A stretch of DNA of 38,162 bases, taken from Deltaproteobacteria bacterium (GTDB lineage: Bacteria > Desulfobacterota > Desulfobaccia > Desulfobaccales > 0-14-0-80-60-11). The position numbers and the translations under genes were made by a program. Of the stretch, positions 7,539 to 17,172 are shown one piece after another; positions within the stretch are counted from its first letter, which is position 1, and every line of letters begins with the position of its first letter. The notes under the pieces were generated by a model. It saw only the letters and a program-made list of their open reading frames with translations, had not been told where the DNA came from and ran no database searches. Location: the NCBI GenBank assembly GCA_016208235.1, contig JACQYN010000257.1, positions 1 to 38,162 of the forward strand, in the 5' to 3' direction.

Positions 7539-9287
7539 CTAGGGGTGCGCACCGGATTTTTTATCCGGTAACCCCGCGCCAGCCAACAAGGCTTTGAGAA
7601 ACTCTGCGTTTTGATTGTCTTTTTTCGCCTTCATCAGCAGCAGGTAGTCCGAGGCGGCCAGGAAAACCAGCTTGCCGTCGCTAAAAGCCAGGGGAATCGT
7701 CTCTTTTTTACCGTCCACCTCCACCGTGAAAACCGCCTTGGCCAGTTTCTTTGATTCCTCCCACCGGGGAAAGGGAGAGGGCAGGTCCAGGTCCACCTCA
7801 TAGGTGCGGTCTCCCCAAGAGACCTTGACTCTTTGCAGGGAAGGCAGTTTGCTAGGCGGGCCCTTTTTTAAGCCTAATAAGCCATAGAGAGGCGTTTGGG
7901 GCTTTTTATCAGGGGTTTGGGGCTCAGCCGGGTTTAGGGAGAAAAATATCGGCTTTTTCGCGGCCAGCAATTTCTCCAACACCTGCGGTTTTTCATACTT
8001 ATAAGTTTCCGGCAAATAAAATATTTTGGCATTCGCCGGGAGAGGCTCGGCCAAAACTTGCTCCACCAGGAGAAAGTCCGGCGCCATGCCAGCGCGCAGC
8101 AGGCCCGCCAGGGTCCTGATACTTTGAGCGTTATCCGGTTGCCAGTACTGGGAGTAGCGGGGTTTTACCACATAGAGGCCGCTGCCCTTGCGGGTATCGG
8201 GATAGACCTGGACTCCTTTCGCCAGGGCCGCAAACATCGCCTGCCAGCGAACCTTGTCGGTCTCGTAAATATCTTTTTTGGTATCCATGTCCACCGGCCA
8301 GTAGCCCGCGCCCCGGGCGCCGCCGGCTACTGCCGCCAGAACATCCGCCTCCAGCTCCTGGGGGCTGGGGGTCTTCATTTTTGGCCCGCAGCGGTTGCTC
8401 TGGAGGAGGAGATAAAAAGGGACTCGTCCCTTGGTCGCGGCCCGCAGATAATTGCCCCAAGCCTCTGTTTGGTAAAGCCCCAGGGGATCTTCCGTAGTAC
8501 AGGCCCCCAACATGACGCTGAAAGCCCGGTTGCGAGTGACGATCAGGTCATAGATATCCCAGTAAGAAGCCCGCGGGAAGCTGGACCAGCGTTCCCCACA
8601 GACGGCGATGGTGGAGGGGTAGATGAATAGTTCCAATTTGGGATAGCGTTCCTTGAGGGTATCCCAGATCTTTTCATACCAGCGGTTTTGGATTTTCTGG
8701 AGCCAATCAAAATATTGGATTTTCTCTGCCTCACTCAAAGATCCGGTTATATTAAACCCCAGTTCCTTTTCCCCGGCCGCCTGATGCCGGGCCAGGGCTT
8801 GCTTGTCCACCCTTGCCCCCACCCATTCCTCTCCCCCGATGATCAGGCCGACAACGTTGGGGAATTCAGTAGAAAGTTTCGCCATGGCCAGGAGATAATC
8901 CAAAGTTTGTTTTTGAATATCCGGGTTCAAAGCAAAATCCAGCGTTGTGTTGGGCACTCCGGGTATCCCTCCCTTGGGGGAGACGCGGTTGGTGCGCAGC
9001 CAGACCTTGATTCCCCGTTTGGCGGCATCGGCCAGAAACCGCCGTTCCGGGGTAAATGGCGGCAGGCTTTTGGGATTGTTGAGCATTAAAACGGTAATGC
9101 CCTGCCGCTGAAATTGGTCCATGTAATCCAGGTAAATCCTGGCCCTTTCCGGCGGAGCCGCGACCATTCCCCATTGCCGAAAATCCCACCAGGGTCGGAA
9201 ATCCCCGGCCCATGCTTCCGAACTCCCCCAGATGGCCCCGAGCAGGAAAAGGGCCAATATCGTTCCGGACTTCAGCCCACGGCCCAT
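7539..9287 (-). CDS. Secreted protein of unknown function, possible TIM-barrel glycoside hydrolase-like
   Basis: I do not recognise the family. The N-terminus is a clear signal peptide (hydrophobic LALFLLGAIWG, predicted cut after AWA at about 27), so it acts in the periplasm or outside. The first 340 residues alternate hydrophobic strands with helices in a way that suggests a beta/alpha barrel: GITVLMLNN, GIKVWLRTN, NVVGLIIGGEEW, LELFIYPS, VPFYLLLQSN and GAGYWPVDMD. E153/E154 in GGEEW sit at the end of a putative strand, where hydrolases often carry acids. The C-terminal 230 residues look like a separate, mixed domain. The gene follows the acyltransferase by 2 bp, with AAGGAG in the end of that gene, so it belongs to the operon. 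A role in trimming or modifying the polysaccharide is inference. Confidence 0.8.
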   Translation of the reverse strand: MGRGLKSGTILALFLLGAIWGSSEAWAGDFRPWWDFRQWGMVAAPPERARIYLDYMDQFQRQGITVLMLNNPKSLPPFTPERRFLADAAKRGIKVWLRTNRVSPKGGIPGVPNTTLDFALNPDIQKQTLDYLLAMAKLSTEFPNVVGLIIGGEEWVGARVDKQALARHQAAGEKELGFNITGSLSEAEKIQYFDWLQKIQNRWYEKIWDTLKERYPKLELFIYPSTIAVCGERWSSFPRASYWDIYDLIVTRNRAFSVMLGACTTEDPLGLYQTEAWGNYLRAATKGRVPFYLLLQSNRCGPKMKTPSPQELEADVLAAVAGGARGAGYWPVDMDTKKDIYETDKVRWQAMFAALAKGVQVYPDTRKGSGLYVVKPRYSQYWQPDNAQSIRTLAGLLRAGMAPDFLLVEQVLAEPLPANAKIFYLPETYKYEKPQVLEKLLAAKKPIFFSLNPAEPQTPDKKPQTPLYGLLGLKKGPPSKLPSLQRVKVSWGDRTYEVDLDLPSPFPRWEESKKLAKAVFTVEVDGKKETIPLAFSDGKLVFLAASDYLLLMKAKKDNQNAEFLKALLAGAGLPDKKSGAHP

Positions 9288-9289
9288 TC

Positions 9290-9880
9290 TTAAAGCTTCT
9301 CCTTCTCCGGCTTAATTTGCTGACGATACTTCAGGACTTTGGCCGGCACCCCACCCGCAATGGCATAAGGGGGGATATCCTTGGTTACGACCGAGGACGC
9401 GGCAATGATGGAGCCCCGGCCAATTCTGACCCCCGGCAGAACTAAGGATTTCCCGCCCACCCAGACGTCATCCTCGATGACCACCTTTTCAGAAGATAGT
9501 CCCTGGAGCATCATGGGGATGTTAGTATCATCAAAGTTATGGATCGTAGCCGTGATCATCACGTAAGGAGAAATCATCACGTAACTGCCAATGACAATAT
9601 CGCCATATCGGGTACAGGATATCTGGGTATTTCTCCCAATGTGGCTGGAGTCGCCGATCTCAATGTTCCAGGGAAACCATATGTGCGTGGATTGGCCAAT
9701 AGCCGCCCCTTTGCCGCGAAAAGTGGAAAACAGGAAGCCATAGATGGCCCCCCGCAGCAGGTTACCGGCCTTTCCGGGAATAATCCCCAGTATAGCCTCT
9801 AGCCAGGCCCAGGCTTCTTTCTTGATATTGTCCAGGGTCAAAGGATACTTCTTGCGCATTTGCTTATCAGGTATCGCCAT
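9290..9880 (-). CDS. Hexapeptide-repeat acyltransferase (WcaF/Maa-like)
   Basis: Probably O- or N-acetylates a sugar of the polysaccharide or its precursor using acetyl-CoA. The second half is a left-handed beta-helix built of hexapeptides ([37 protein letters not shown]). The conserved histidine region ATIHNFDD and the closing [13 protein letters not shown] are typical of this acetyltransferase group. I start it at the ATG at 9880, which has GGGAG eight bases upstream. The track start at 9895 is a TTG without such a site. The resulting 196 residues are usual for the family. It lies between the GT4 gene and the secreted unknown gene in the same operon. Confidence 0.88.
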   Translation of the reverse strand: MAIPDKQMRKKYPLTLDNIKKEAWAWLEAILGIIPGKAGNLLRGAIYGFLFSTFRGKGAAIGQSTHIWFPWNIEIGDSSHIGRNTQISCTRYGDIVIGSYVMISPYVMITATIHNFDDTNIPMMLQGLSSEKVVIEDDVWVGGKSLVLPGVRIGRGSIIAASSVVTKDIPPYAIAGGVPAKVLKYRQQIKPEKEKL

Positions 9881-9922
9881 CCCTCTATCTCCCAAGAATT
9901 GCCAAATCAGGCGATATTTCCC

Positions 9923-11116
9923 TTAGTTTTTAAAGAAATTGTCGTACAATTCTTTGGTGGTCACCAACATTTTCTCCAAGGACCAGCGCGTAGCTATTTC
10001 CCGGGCTTTTGATCGTCTCTTTTCCCGCTCTGCATCGTTTCGGACCAGATCCACCATCACCTGGGCTAATGCAGCAATGAAGCCGGTCTCATCCCCCTGA
10101 GGCACGACCGTAACGAGATCGCCCAAAATTTCCCCCACCCCGTCACACTCGTAGGCCACCACCGGCAGTTGCATCACCCCTCCCTCCACCAGGACGTTGG
10201 GAAGCCCTTCGTGCTCCGAAGGCATGATGAGGATGTCCAGAATCGCATAAATCCTGGCGATATCCTCTTGGTGGCGCAGGAAGGTCACCGCTTCCTGCAG
10301 GTTCCAGGCGGCCACGAGCCGCTCCAACTCCTGCCGAAAACCCATGGCCTCGGGCGGATCGGGGTCGCCGATAAACAGCAGTCTCAGGTTGGGGAACTGC
10401 TCCCTTAACGAATTCATAGCCTTAAGGGCCACGAGATGGCCTTTTCCGGGCACCAGCCTGGCCACCACCCCGACTATTACCTCTTCGGGACCGAAGCCCA
10501 GGGAATTCCTGATCTCCGCCTTCTTCTCCGGGGGCCAGGCCGCGGTTTGAAGGAAGGGGGCAAAATCACGCCCGGTATAAATCAGGTGATAGGTAGCGGG
10601 GTCTCCGATCCGGGACCGCCGGTAGCGGGCCATTAGTTCCCGGCCCACAAAAATGAAGGCAGAAGTGCAGTTCGCGGCCTGGCGCTCCAGCGCCAGAAAG
10701 GTCCATCTCTGCCAAGCCGGCTTATGATCCGGAAAAGAGGAGCCATGGACCCCGTGGACCACGAAAGGCACGCCCGCGGCCCAGGCCGCCAGCCGGCCCA
10801 GGATGCCGGCCTTGGCCAGGTGAGTGTGCACCAGGTCATAGCGGTTCCGGCGGAAAATTTTCCTGATGGCCAGGAATGCCAGGGGATCCAAAGGGACGGA
10901 AACTTCTTTCCGCATCTGGTCCACCACGAAAATCCGCCAGCCCCGGCCCCGCAGCGACTCCAGAAAAACGGGGTCCACTTCGTGCCCCACGATCAGGTCA
11001 ACTTCGTATCCATGCTTCTTCAGATAATCCACTTCCAGGACCGTGCGGCGGCTGGAGCCGTAGCGGCCATTAAGATTGGTGATTAGGTGACAGATTTTGG
11101 GGGGTCTGGTGGTCAT
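9923..11116 (-). CDS. Glycosyltransferase family 4 (GT-B fold)
   Basis: A retaining cytoplasmic glycosyltransferase that would add one sugar to the lipid-linked repeat unit. The N-terminal domain has the family signature HTHLAKAGILGRLAAW near residue 96. The C-terminal domain has VVARLVPGKGH for the donor site and the E-x7-E motif EHEGLPNVLVEGG. The length of 397 is normal. The start overlaps the stop of the upstream O-antigen-ligase gene by 4 bp (ATGA), showing translational coupling. The sugar is unknown. It is one of two GT-B enzymes here that might use UDP-sulfoquinovose if that donor is made. Confidence 0.92.
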   Translation of the reverse strand: MTTRPPKICHLITNLNGRYGSSRRTVLEVDYLKKHGYEVDLIVGHEVDPVFLESLRGRGWRIFVVDQMRKEVSVPLDPLAFLAIRKIFRRNRYDLVHTHLAKAGILGRLAAWAAGVPFVVHGVHGSSFPDHKPAWQRWTFLALERQAANCTSAFIFVGRELMARYRRSRIGDPATYHLIYTGRDFAPFLQTAAWPPEKKAEIRNSLGFGPEEVIVGVVARLVPGKGHLVALKAMNSLREQFPNLRLLFIGDPDPPEAMGFRQELERLVAAWNLQEAVTFLRHQEDIARIYAILDILIMPSEHEGLPNVLVEGGVMQLPVVAYECDGVGEILGDLVTVVPQGDETGFIAALAQVMVDLVRNDAEREKRRSKAREIATRWSLEKMLVTTKELYDNFFKN

Positions 11117-12414
11117 AAATAGCTGGGCCGCTGGGCTGCGGACGTAACCGGTGCCCCGTCATCTTTCATGGGCGCTTTTATGGTCAGAAGATCCGGTGCC
11201 GGAGCTTGATGGTCTAGTTCCACCAAGGAAAGAAACAGGCCGTATTCAATGGCAAACGTGATGGAAAAGAAACCCTTGTACCCCAAAAGAACGGTCATGC
11301 TGCCGACCATGCTGGCGGCCAGGCACAATGCGTACCAATTAAGCGGCTCCGGCGCTTTACGAGCCATTTTAAACAAGGTGAAAAAGGTCAGGAGCATCAA
11401 GGTCAAAAACGGAATGAACCCAAACAGACCATTGCTGGCCAACTGATCCAAGTAGCCGTTATGCAACGCAGTTTCAGCGCCAAACAATTTGGTAACCTGA
11501 CGGGTGACCTCTTCATGTCCCACCCCGAAGAGCGGGTGAGCCTGGAAAATATGCCATGCCAACGAATCCATCCTTAGGCGGCCCTCAAAGGTATGGTAAG
11601 AGGTTTTGCCCAAGGCAAAGCCCTGGTAAACTCTCTCCAAGCGATGCGACATCCAGCCCACCGCAATAATGATGATCAGGAACCCGCCCAGGATAAGCAA
11701 GATTTTCCAAACCGCCGCTCGAGTCCGAAAGGCCAGGAAAACGCTCATGAAGAACATAACCATTAAGGTGGCCACCCAGGAATTCCGCGACTGGGTAATG
11801 ATCAGGGCGAACAACAATATCCCGATACTGATCAAGGCCAACAGGCGGGAGACCATAAACCCCTTGCGCCAGGCGGCGATCAGCAGCAGCGGCAACGCGG
11901 CATTGATAATTAAGCCGTATTCCCCGTAACTTTTCAGGACGCCGATGGTGCGGCCGTAAGGCATTGCCGTCCCGTAGAACTCCCGGGCCACGTCAGTTTG
12001 GTGGGCGCCTAAAGGATTGATATGGAATACTGCACAGATAATGGTGAACATGGCCATCAGGCAAATGCCCAAAACCAATAAGTTCAAGACCCGGCGATAG
12101 CTTGCCAGGTCCCGGCAGACCGCGTAGGTAGTCAGGATGAATATGAAAAAGACGGCCCGCCCCCCGGTATGGAGAAACTCCACTAAATTCCACATGCGAG
12201 CCAGAGTTAACAAATCAGCAGTTATTATCCAAAAACACAGGGCAAAAAATATTATCTGCACGACATAATGAGGACGCGGCTTGGGACCAAGAAATCGCGC
12301 CATCAAGAAAAGGAGCAATATGCCCCCGATGATGGCCTGGAGGGGGACCACCATGAGCCGGGGCATGGGGAAAAGGGAATGGGTTAATACTACCAGGTAA
12401 TAGAAATTTTCCAT
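11113..12414 (-). CDS. O-antigen ligase/polymerase family membrane protein (Wzy-type)
   Basis: Probably the polymerase that joins flipped repeat units on the periplasmic face. About ten to twelve hydrophobic segments are visible. The large periplasmic loop carries the family words (FEGRLRMDSLAW, AHPLFGVGHEEV, and LHNGYLDQLASNGLFGF) that define the Wzy_C/O-antigen ligase group. The length of 433 is typical. No clear ribosome site precedes the ATG at 12414, so the start may be a later Met such as MPRLMV. The gene ends in a 4-bp overlap with the GT4 gene. Ligase rather than polymerase activity cannot be excluded, but the Wzx and Wzz partners in the same operon favour polymerase. Confidence 0.88.
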   Translation of the reverse strand: MENFYYLVVLTHSLFPMPRLMVVPLQAIIGGILLLFLMARFLGPKPRPHYVVQIIFFALCFWIITADLLTLARMWNLVEFLHTGGRAVFFIFILTTYAVCRDLASYRRVLNLLVLGICLMAMFTIICAVFHINPLGAHQTDVAREFYGTAMPYGRTIGVLKSYGEYGLIINAALPLLLIAAWRKGFMVSRLLALISIGILLFALIITQSRNSWVATLMVMFFMSVFLAFRTRAAVWKILLILGGFLIIIIAVGWMSHRLERVYQGFALGKTSYHTFEGRLRMDSLAWHIFQAHPLFGVGHEEVTRQVTKLFGAETALHNGYLDQLASNGLFGFIPFLTLMLLTFFTLFKMARKAPEPLNWYALCLAASMVGSMTVLLGYKGFFSITFAIEYGLFLSLVELDHQAPAPDLLTIKAPMKDDGAPVTSAAQRPSYL

Positions 12415-12492
12415 GGCACTAAGACATAATCAAAATGAATGTCCAACCCTTTTGCCAGGATGCCTGGTTAAGGGTATGTCCGAATAGAAAAG

Positions 12493-13464
12493 CTACTTCC
12501 CTTGAACTGTGATGTCCTGGGCCCAGCCGGTTTGCCGGCCCATCCGGGAATCTCGCAGAGCTTCCCGAATCTCCAGATGGTCCGCCCCGAAAGGGGTAAC
12601 CGATTTCTTGGCCCGGACCAATTGCCAGGCAAACTCCCATAAACGCCGGAAGACCTGCACTGGCGAGGCCTTAAACCCGAGCAGGAGATACTTGCCGGTC
12701 TGCTTTACATCTTTGCGGAGAGCGGCCAGATAAGCCAGCCGCAAATAGCCCTCCACCCGGGCCTCCCGGCTTGCCCAGGTCAGCCGGGGAAGATAACTGG
12801 CCCGCAACTGCTCGCTGACCGACAGGATGCGGCCCGTCTGGGTGAGGCTCAAGGCGGTCTCGTGGGAACGATAAAGATACAGGTCCCGGTGCAAGGGTTG
12901 AAGCTGGAAAGCAAGCGCGGTCCGCAGCCAGTATTCATAGTCCTCCACGCCGGTGTAGGCCGCGCTGAAATCCCCCACCTGCTCCCTGACCCTCCGCCGG
13001 TAGAGGAAGCAAGGCCCCACGCAATTGGTGTAGGCCAGGGCTTCCGGGTCCTTGACCGTTACCCGCAGCAGCCACTGGCCCTGGCTGTCTATCAAACTGA
13101 AATCTGCATAGACAAAGTCCACTTCCGGGTGGGCTTCCAGGAAGGCCAGGAGTTCAGCCAGGGTTTCCGGGCGGAAACGGTTGTCGTCCGAGGTCCAGGT
13201 GAGATATTCCCCCCGGGCCTGGGCAAACCCGGTGTTCAGCGCGCCGGGCAGCTTGCGGTTGACCTCGTGGCGCACTGACCGGATGCGGCGGTCCAGGCCG
13301 ACATAATGGGCAATGATGTCCGGAGTGCTGTCGGTGGAACAGTCGTCCACAATGATCAGCTCCCAGTTTTCATAGGTCTGGGCCAGGCAACTGTCAATGG
13401 ACTCCGCCAAATAGCGGGACCCGTTATAGACCGGCAAGACGATGGAGATTAACGGCTTTTCCAA
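12493..13464 (-). CDS. Glycosyltransferase family 2 (GT-A fold)
   Basis: An inverting glycosyltransferase for a repeat-unit sugar. The N-terminal nucleotide-binding part reads SIVLPVYNGSRYL and IIVDDCSTDSTPDI. The metal-binding acidic motif is WTSDDNR, and an acceptor loop GVEDYEYWLR gives the ED motif. After about residue 210 the protein continues as a helical tail without membrane segments. The start is TTG at 13464 with AAGGGG six bases upstream; the N-terminus MEKPLISIVLP is standard for the family. It follows the GT-B gene by 21 bp. Confidence 0.9.
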   Translation of the reverse strand: MEKPLISIVLPVYNGSRYLAESIDSCLAQTYENWELIIVDDCSTDSTPDIIAHYVGLDRRIRSVRHEVNRKLPGALNTGFAQARGEYLTWTSDDNRFRPETLAELLAFLEAHPEVDFVYADFSLIDSQGQWLLRVTVKDPEALAYTNCVGPCFLYRRRVREQVGDFSAAYTGVEDYEYWLRTALAFQLQPLHRDLYLYRSHETALSLTQTGRILSVSEQLRASYLPRLTWASREARVEGYLRLAYLAALRKDVKQTGKYLLLGFKASPVQVFRRLWEFAWQLVRAKKSVTPFGADHLEIREALRDSRMGRQTGWAQDITVQGK

Positions 13465-13485
13465 TGATGGCCCCTTGCGCCGGTT

Positions 13486-14619
13486 CTAGTGAGCATACTC
13501 CATTCCCAGGGTTCTTGCCCCTTCCAGCCAGCGGTCCTTCCAGGTGTTGGCCGCGGCAATCGCCAGCCTCCTGGTGATAAAGCCCTGGTCATCAGCCAGG
13601 CGCAGCCCTTCGCCGAGGGCCTCCTCCCATTCCCCCACCGTGGCGCAGCCGTAAACCACCCCCTCAGCTTCATACCGGCGGACGTCCGCCATGGGCGCGG
13701 AGACCACGGGCTTGCCCATGGCCAGGTATTCGTACAGCTTAATAGGGCTCACCGCGGCCACCAGGGCGTTGCGCTTGAAGGGGATCAGGCAGACATCGGC
13801 CTGATCCAAAACCCGGGGCACGTCGTGATAGGGCACGGCCCCCTGGTAGAAGACGTTGCCAGTCTCCCGGAGGAAACGGGAAAACCGGTTTTTCACCAGG
13901 TAGCTCACCGGCCCGTAGAGATGAAAAGCGAAATTCTTGAGCCGGGAGGCCAGGTTGCCCAGCAGGTCCAGGTCCAGCCAGTCGCTGATGGTGCCCACGT
14001 AGGTGGCCACCGGCCGGTCCCGGGATGGTTCGGCCCCGGCTCTCTTAGACCGGTAAGCCTGGAAAAAGGCGAAGTCGCAGCCATTAGGCAGCAGGTGAAC
14101 TTTCCCGGGGCAAAACCGGGAAAACTTGTCCTCCAGTCCCGGGGACACCGCCCAGATGACCCGGGCCAGTTCTCCCACCTGCCGTTCGAACCGGGCAATT
14201 TCGGCCACGAGGTCCTTATAACCGGTGAATTCCCCCCATTCTTCCAGGCAATCATAGATCACCGGGGGAAGCCGGTCTTCCAGGAAAAAATCAAAAGCCG
14301 GATGGGTAATTATCATAAAATCGTAACGGTCCAGGCGCGCTCCCACGGCCCGGGCCAGGAGGCGCCGCCGCAGGCGGTCCGTCCACCGCCGGGCCCAAGC
14401 ATAGCGGTAATAGATCTGCCTGGGAAAAGGATCAGGAATCCGGATAACCCGGCTGGCCCAGGCATCAAGGGGGTGCCCCCGGCCCACTCTTTTCAGGTGT
14501 TTGAGGGGCGTAAAGGTGACCACATCGGCAACATGGCCCCGCAACCGGCTTTCCCTCACCAGATGATGGGTCCGGCTGACCAGGGCATCCCAGGGAGTTA
14601 AAAAGAGAACGCGTTTCAT
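13486..14619 (-). CDS. Glycosyltransferase, GT-B fold (family 1/4, TuaH-like)
   Basis: A cytoplasmic glycosyltransferase of the locus. The first half (MKRVLFLTPWDALVSRTHHL, then IYDCLEEWGEF) resembles the TuaH-like group. The second half has the donor-site words LLPNGCDFAFF, ATYVGTISDWLDLDLL and the acidic-glycine loop SPIKLYEYLAMGKPVVSAP. The length of 377 is normal. It begins 3 bp after the methyltransferase gene, so the two are likely co-translated. The donor and linkage are unknown. A large overlapping plus-strand ORF (370 codons) is a GC-rich shadow of this gene. Confidence 0.88.
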   Translation of the reverse strand: MKRVLFLTPWDALVSRTHHLVRESRLRGHVADVVTFTPLKHLKRVGRGHPLDAWASRVIRIPDPFPRQIYYRYAWARRWTDRLRRRLLARAVGARLDRYDFMIITHPAFDFFLEDRLPPVIYDCLEEWGEFTGYKDLVAEIARFERQVGELARVIWAVSPGLEDKFSRFCPGKVHLLPNGCDFAFFQAYRSKRAGAEPSRDRPVATYVGTISDWLDLDLLGNLASRLKNFAFHLYGPVSYLVKNRFSRFLRETGNVFYQGAVPYHDVPRVLDQADVCLIPFKRNALVAAVSPIKLYEYLAMGKPVVSAPMADVRRYEAEGVVYGCATVGEWEEALGEGLRLADDQGFITRRLAIAAANTWKDRWLEGARTLGMEYAH

Positions 14620-14622
14620 GGT

Positions 14623-15615
14623 TCAAGGATTATCAAATACCAAGTCGTTTCCCTGGCCCCGACTTTTGAAAAAAGCCAGTAACCGGTGTCCCTGGCCGAA
14701 TTTCACCCAGGGATCTTTGGCGGTCAGGTCTTTAAACAACTTCACCATTTGTCCCAAAACGACCCCTCCAGGAATCTTTTGCAGCCAGGCCTTCATTTTT
14801 TTTCTGGTTTGAAGAGGGGCTGCTTTACCGCTGCCCGCCGTAGCCCAATAAAGGAGGTCCAGGCCTTCGGACCCGGCCATATGAACCAGAACCTCGGGGG
14901 TAAAAAAATATAAATGCTCAAAACTGGTCCGAAAGCCTAGCCACTCCTCTTTTAATTGCCTACCGCAAGCGTAGTTGGGCGTGCTCAGGACCACAAGCCC
15001 TCCAGGAGCCAAGAACAGGGCGATTTCTTTGAGAAATGCCCTAGGGCTGAGCACATGCTCAATGACTTCCAGGGCGAGGATGATGTCAAAGCTTTCTGCC
15101 GGAATATCCAGATGTTCCAGGTCCCCCACCCGGACTTCCAGACCGTACCTTTCCTTGGCCACCTGGGCGGCGTACTCAGAGATTTCCACCCCCATGGTCA
15201 GCGCCCCGCGGCTGTGGGCTAAAGCCAACAGTTCTCCGGTGGCGCAGCCGATTTCCAGGAGACGGCTGCCTTTCAGGGGCATTAGTTGTTGGATTTTCTC
15301 CAATTCCCAGGACTTCCGGAGTTTCAGCCAGGGGATGGCAAAGGTGGCATAGCTATTATACCCGATGCCCGTATCTTTTGCGTCATCTGACCCCACAAAG
15401 TAGGACTCTCCATAAAACTTGGACAAATGCTCTTTCTTAGGACGGGGATTAATAAAGGCTAGGCCGCAACTCGCGCACTCCACCACCCGGAGGTCGTCGG
15501 CCCGTATGACCACCATCTGCACCTGTTTTGATCCGCAGGCGTCGCAAGCCACCTCCTCCAGCTGGCCCATATGCCAGCGCCATTTTGGGCCTGTTGCTGT
15601 TTCCGGACTACTCAT
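14623..15615 (-). CDS. Zinc-ribbon class I SAM-dependent methyltransferase
   Basis: Likely methylates a sugar or nucleotide sugar of the polysaccharide. The N-terminus has a Cys4 zinc ribbon (CDACGS then CASCGLAF). A class I Rossmann methyltransferase follows with SAM motif LLEIGCATGELL, the acidic motif VGVEIS-like MGVEIS, and LALEVIEHV. The C-terminus is a helical extension. The track ORF begins at 15669, 58 bp inside the flippase gene. I place the start at the ATG at 15615 (MSSPETATG), which forms an ATGA overlap with the flippase stop; another Met lies 15 codons further on. The target atom (O, C or N) is not evident. Confidence 0.9.
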   Translation of the reverse strand: MSSPETATGPKWRWHMGQLEEVACDACGSKQVQMVVIRADDLRVVECASCGLAFINPRPKKEHLSKFYGESYFVGSDDAKDTGIGYNSYATFAIPWLKLRKSWELEKIQQLMPLKGSRLLEIGCATGELLALAHSRGALTMGVEISEYAAQVAKERYGLEVRVGDLEHLDIPAESFDIILALEVIEHVLSPRAFLKEIALFLAPGGLVVLSTPNYACGRQLKEEWLGFRTSFEHLYFFTPEVLVHMAGSEGLDLLYWATAGSGKAAPLQTRKKMKAWLQKIPGGVVLGQMVKLFKDLTAKDPWVKFGQGHRLLAFFKSRGQGNDLVFDNP

Positions 15616-17072
15616 ACGCCCTCTGCCTGCCAGAGACTCCGTAACTTTTCCCGGGGAATAAGACGCCATATCCAGAAGCTGGCTATTCCCGCCAAAATTA
15701 TCGACAAGGACAGGAACCAGGGACCGGCGATACGTTGCGACCCCAGAGCCAATCCCAGACCCAAGGCGGTGGAGAGCAAAAGTAGCAAAGAAGAGTTAGC
15801 GCACTTTCTGCCGAATTTGCCAGCCGCATATAATAAGGACCACCCGGTATGACATAAGTAGGAAATAAGGTAGGCTATCGCCATGCCGAAAGCCCCATGG
15901 GCGGGAACCAGAATAAGGACAAAGATAATCAACACCATGGCCCAACCGAAGTTCATGATACAGCCAGCCCACATGCGGCCAGCCCCCACCAGGGCTTGAC
16001 CTATGGTCTGGCTGGCCACGTTCAAAACGGTCACCACCACCATCAGCGCCAGGACCACCCCGCCCTCAATAAACTGGGAGCCGTAAAGGCGGATGAGCCA
16101 GGGGCTCAAGCCGATGACCACGAATCCCAGGGCCAGGCTGAAGCTCCAGGTGGCCTTGAGGTTGAGGTTCACCAACCGGGTGAAGTGCGCGGCGTTGTTG
16201 TCACCGTGCAGTTCCGATAAGGTGGGCACAACCACCATGCCCACGATGAAGGGCAGAAACACGAGAAACATACGAAATTGATTGGCGGCGTTGAACAGGC
16301 CCAGTTCGGCGTAACCGTTGGGCTGGTTGGCCAGAATGGCGTTGGCGGCCCAGGTAGCCGGCGTGGCCAGGCTGGCGGCCAGGAGGGCCGGCAGGGAAAA
16401 ATCCCACAGGGTGCGGCGCTCCGCCCAACTGCCCCGGTAAACCAATACTATTCCATGATTGGCACACTCCTGCCGCACCGCCCTAAGGGCCAGCATGGCA
16501 CCGGCCAGGCTCGACACCAAAAGGGCCAGCATGGCGCCCATGAGTCCCATAAGGTAGACCATGACGACAGTGAGGGGCAGGGTGAGGCCCCCGGTCAGGA
16601 GATTGACCCGGGCCGAGGTCCTGAAGGCCTGGAAGCCGGAAAGGGTGCCGGTCTGGACTCCCAAAAGGGCGGAGGGTATGAGGGACAACGCCCCCACTTG
16701 CAAGTAGGGAGCCAGGTGAGGGGCGTTTAAGGTCCGGGCGGCCAGCCAGGGAGCCGCCAGGAGGAAGGCCAGGGTCAGTGCGAGCCCCGTGGCAACGGCC
16801 ACCAGATTGCAGAGGCCGGTGAGGCGGCCCAGGCGCTGGGGGTCTTTGGTCTTCAGTTCGGCCACGTACTTGGTGTTGGTGAGCCCCAGCCCGAAACCCG
16901 CGAAAATCCCCAATACCACCATGGTGCTCTGGATCATGGCGTATTCGCCGAACCCGGCCTTGCCCAGGAAACGGGCCACAATCACCGCGGCGGCTAAAAT
17001 AGAGACCTTCCAGGCCACCGTACCCACCAAGCTCCAGAAAATCCCTCGGGCAAACCTTTTGCTCTGCTTCAT
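15612..17072 (-). CDS. Polysaccharide flippase (Wzx, MATE/MOP superfamily)
   Basis: Flips undecaprenyl-linked repeat units across the inner membrane. The 486-residue protein has about twelve to fourteen hydrophobic helices, with the usual amphipathic first helix (FARGIFWSLVGTVAWK), GFGEYAMIQS in the second, and the NAANQFRMFLVFLP word of this superfamily in the middle. Its stop overlaps the methyltransferase start by 4 bp. It lies next to the sugar-nucleotide genes and upstream of the transferases, the usual place in Wzx/Wzy loci. Confidence 0.92.
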   Translation of the reverse strand: MKQSKRFARGIFWSLVGTVAWKVSILAAAVIVARFLGKAGFGEYAMIQSTMVVLGIFAGFGLGLTNTKYVAELKTKDPQRLGRLTGLCNLVAVATGLALTLAFLLAAPWLAARTLNAPHLAPYLQVGALSLIPSALLGVQTGTLSGFQAFRTSARVNLLTGGLTLPLTVVMVYLMGLMGAMLALLVSSLAGAMLALRAVRQECANHGIVLVYRGSWAERRTLWDFSLPALLAASLATPATWAANAILANQPNGYAELGLFNAANQFRMFLVFLPFIVGMVVVPTLSELHGDNNAAHFTRLVNLNLKATWSFSLALGFVVIGLSPWLIRLYGSQFIEGGVVLALMVVVTVLNVASQTIGQALVGAGRMWAGCIMNFGWAMVLIIFVLILVPAHGAFGMAIAYLISYLCHTGWSLLYAAGKFGRKCANSSLLLLLSTALGLGLALGSQRIAGPWFLSLSIILAGIASFWIWRLIPREKLRSLWQAEGV

Positions 17073-17172
17073 GATCGGCGAACAGGACTCCGGAGCCCAT
17101 CTCGATGGCCTCGGGCCGGGAGAGGACTACAAACGGTTCTGCCGTCCTTCCCCAGGGGTTTTATCCTCAAGG

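Noticed and set aside
13489-14601. 370-residue plus-strand ORF antisense to the GT-B gene
   Set aside because: It is a GC-rich shadow rich in Pro, Gly and His; the minus frame has clear family motifs.
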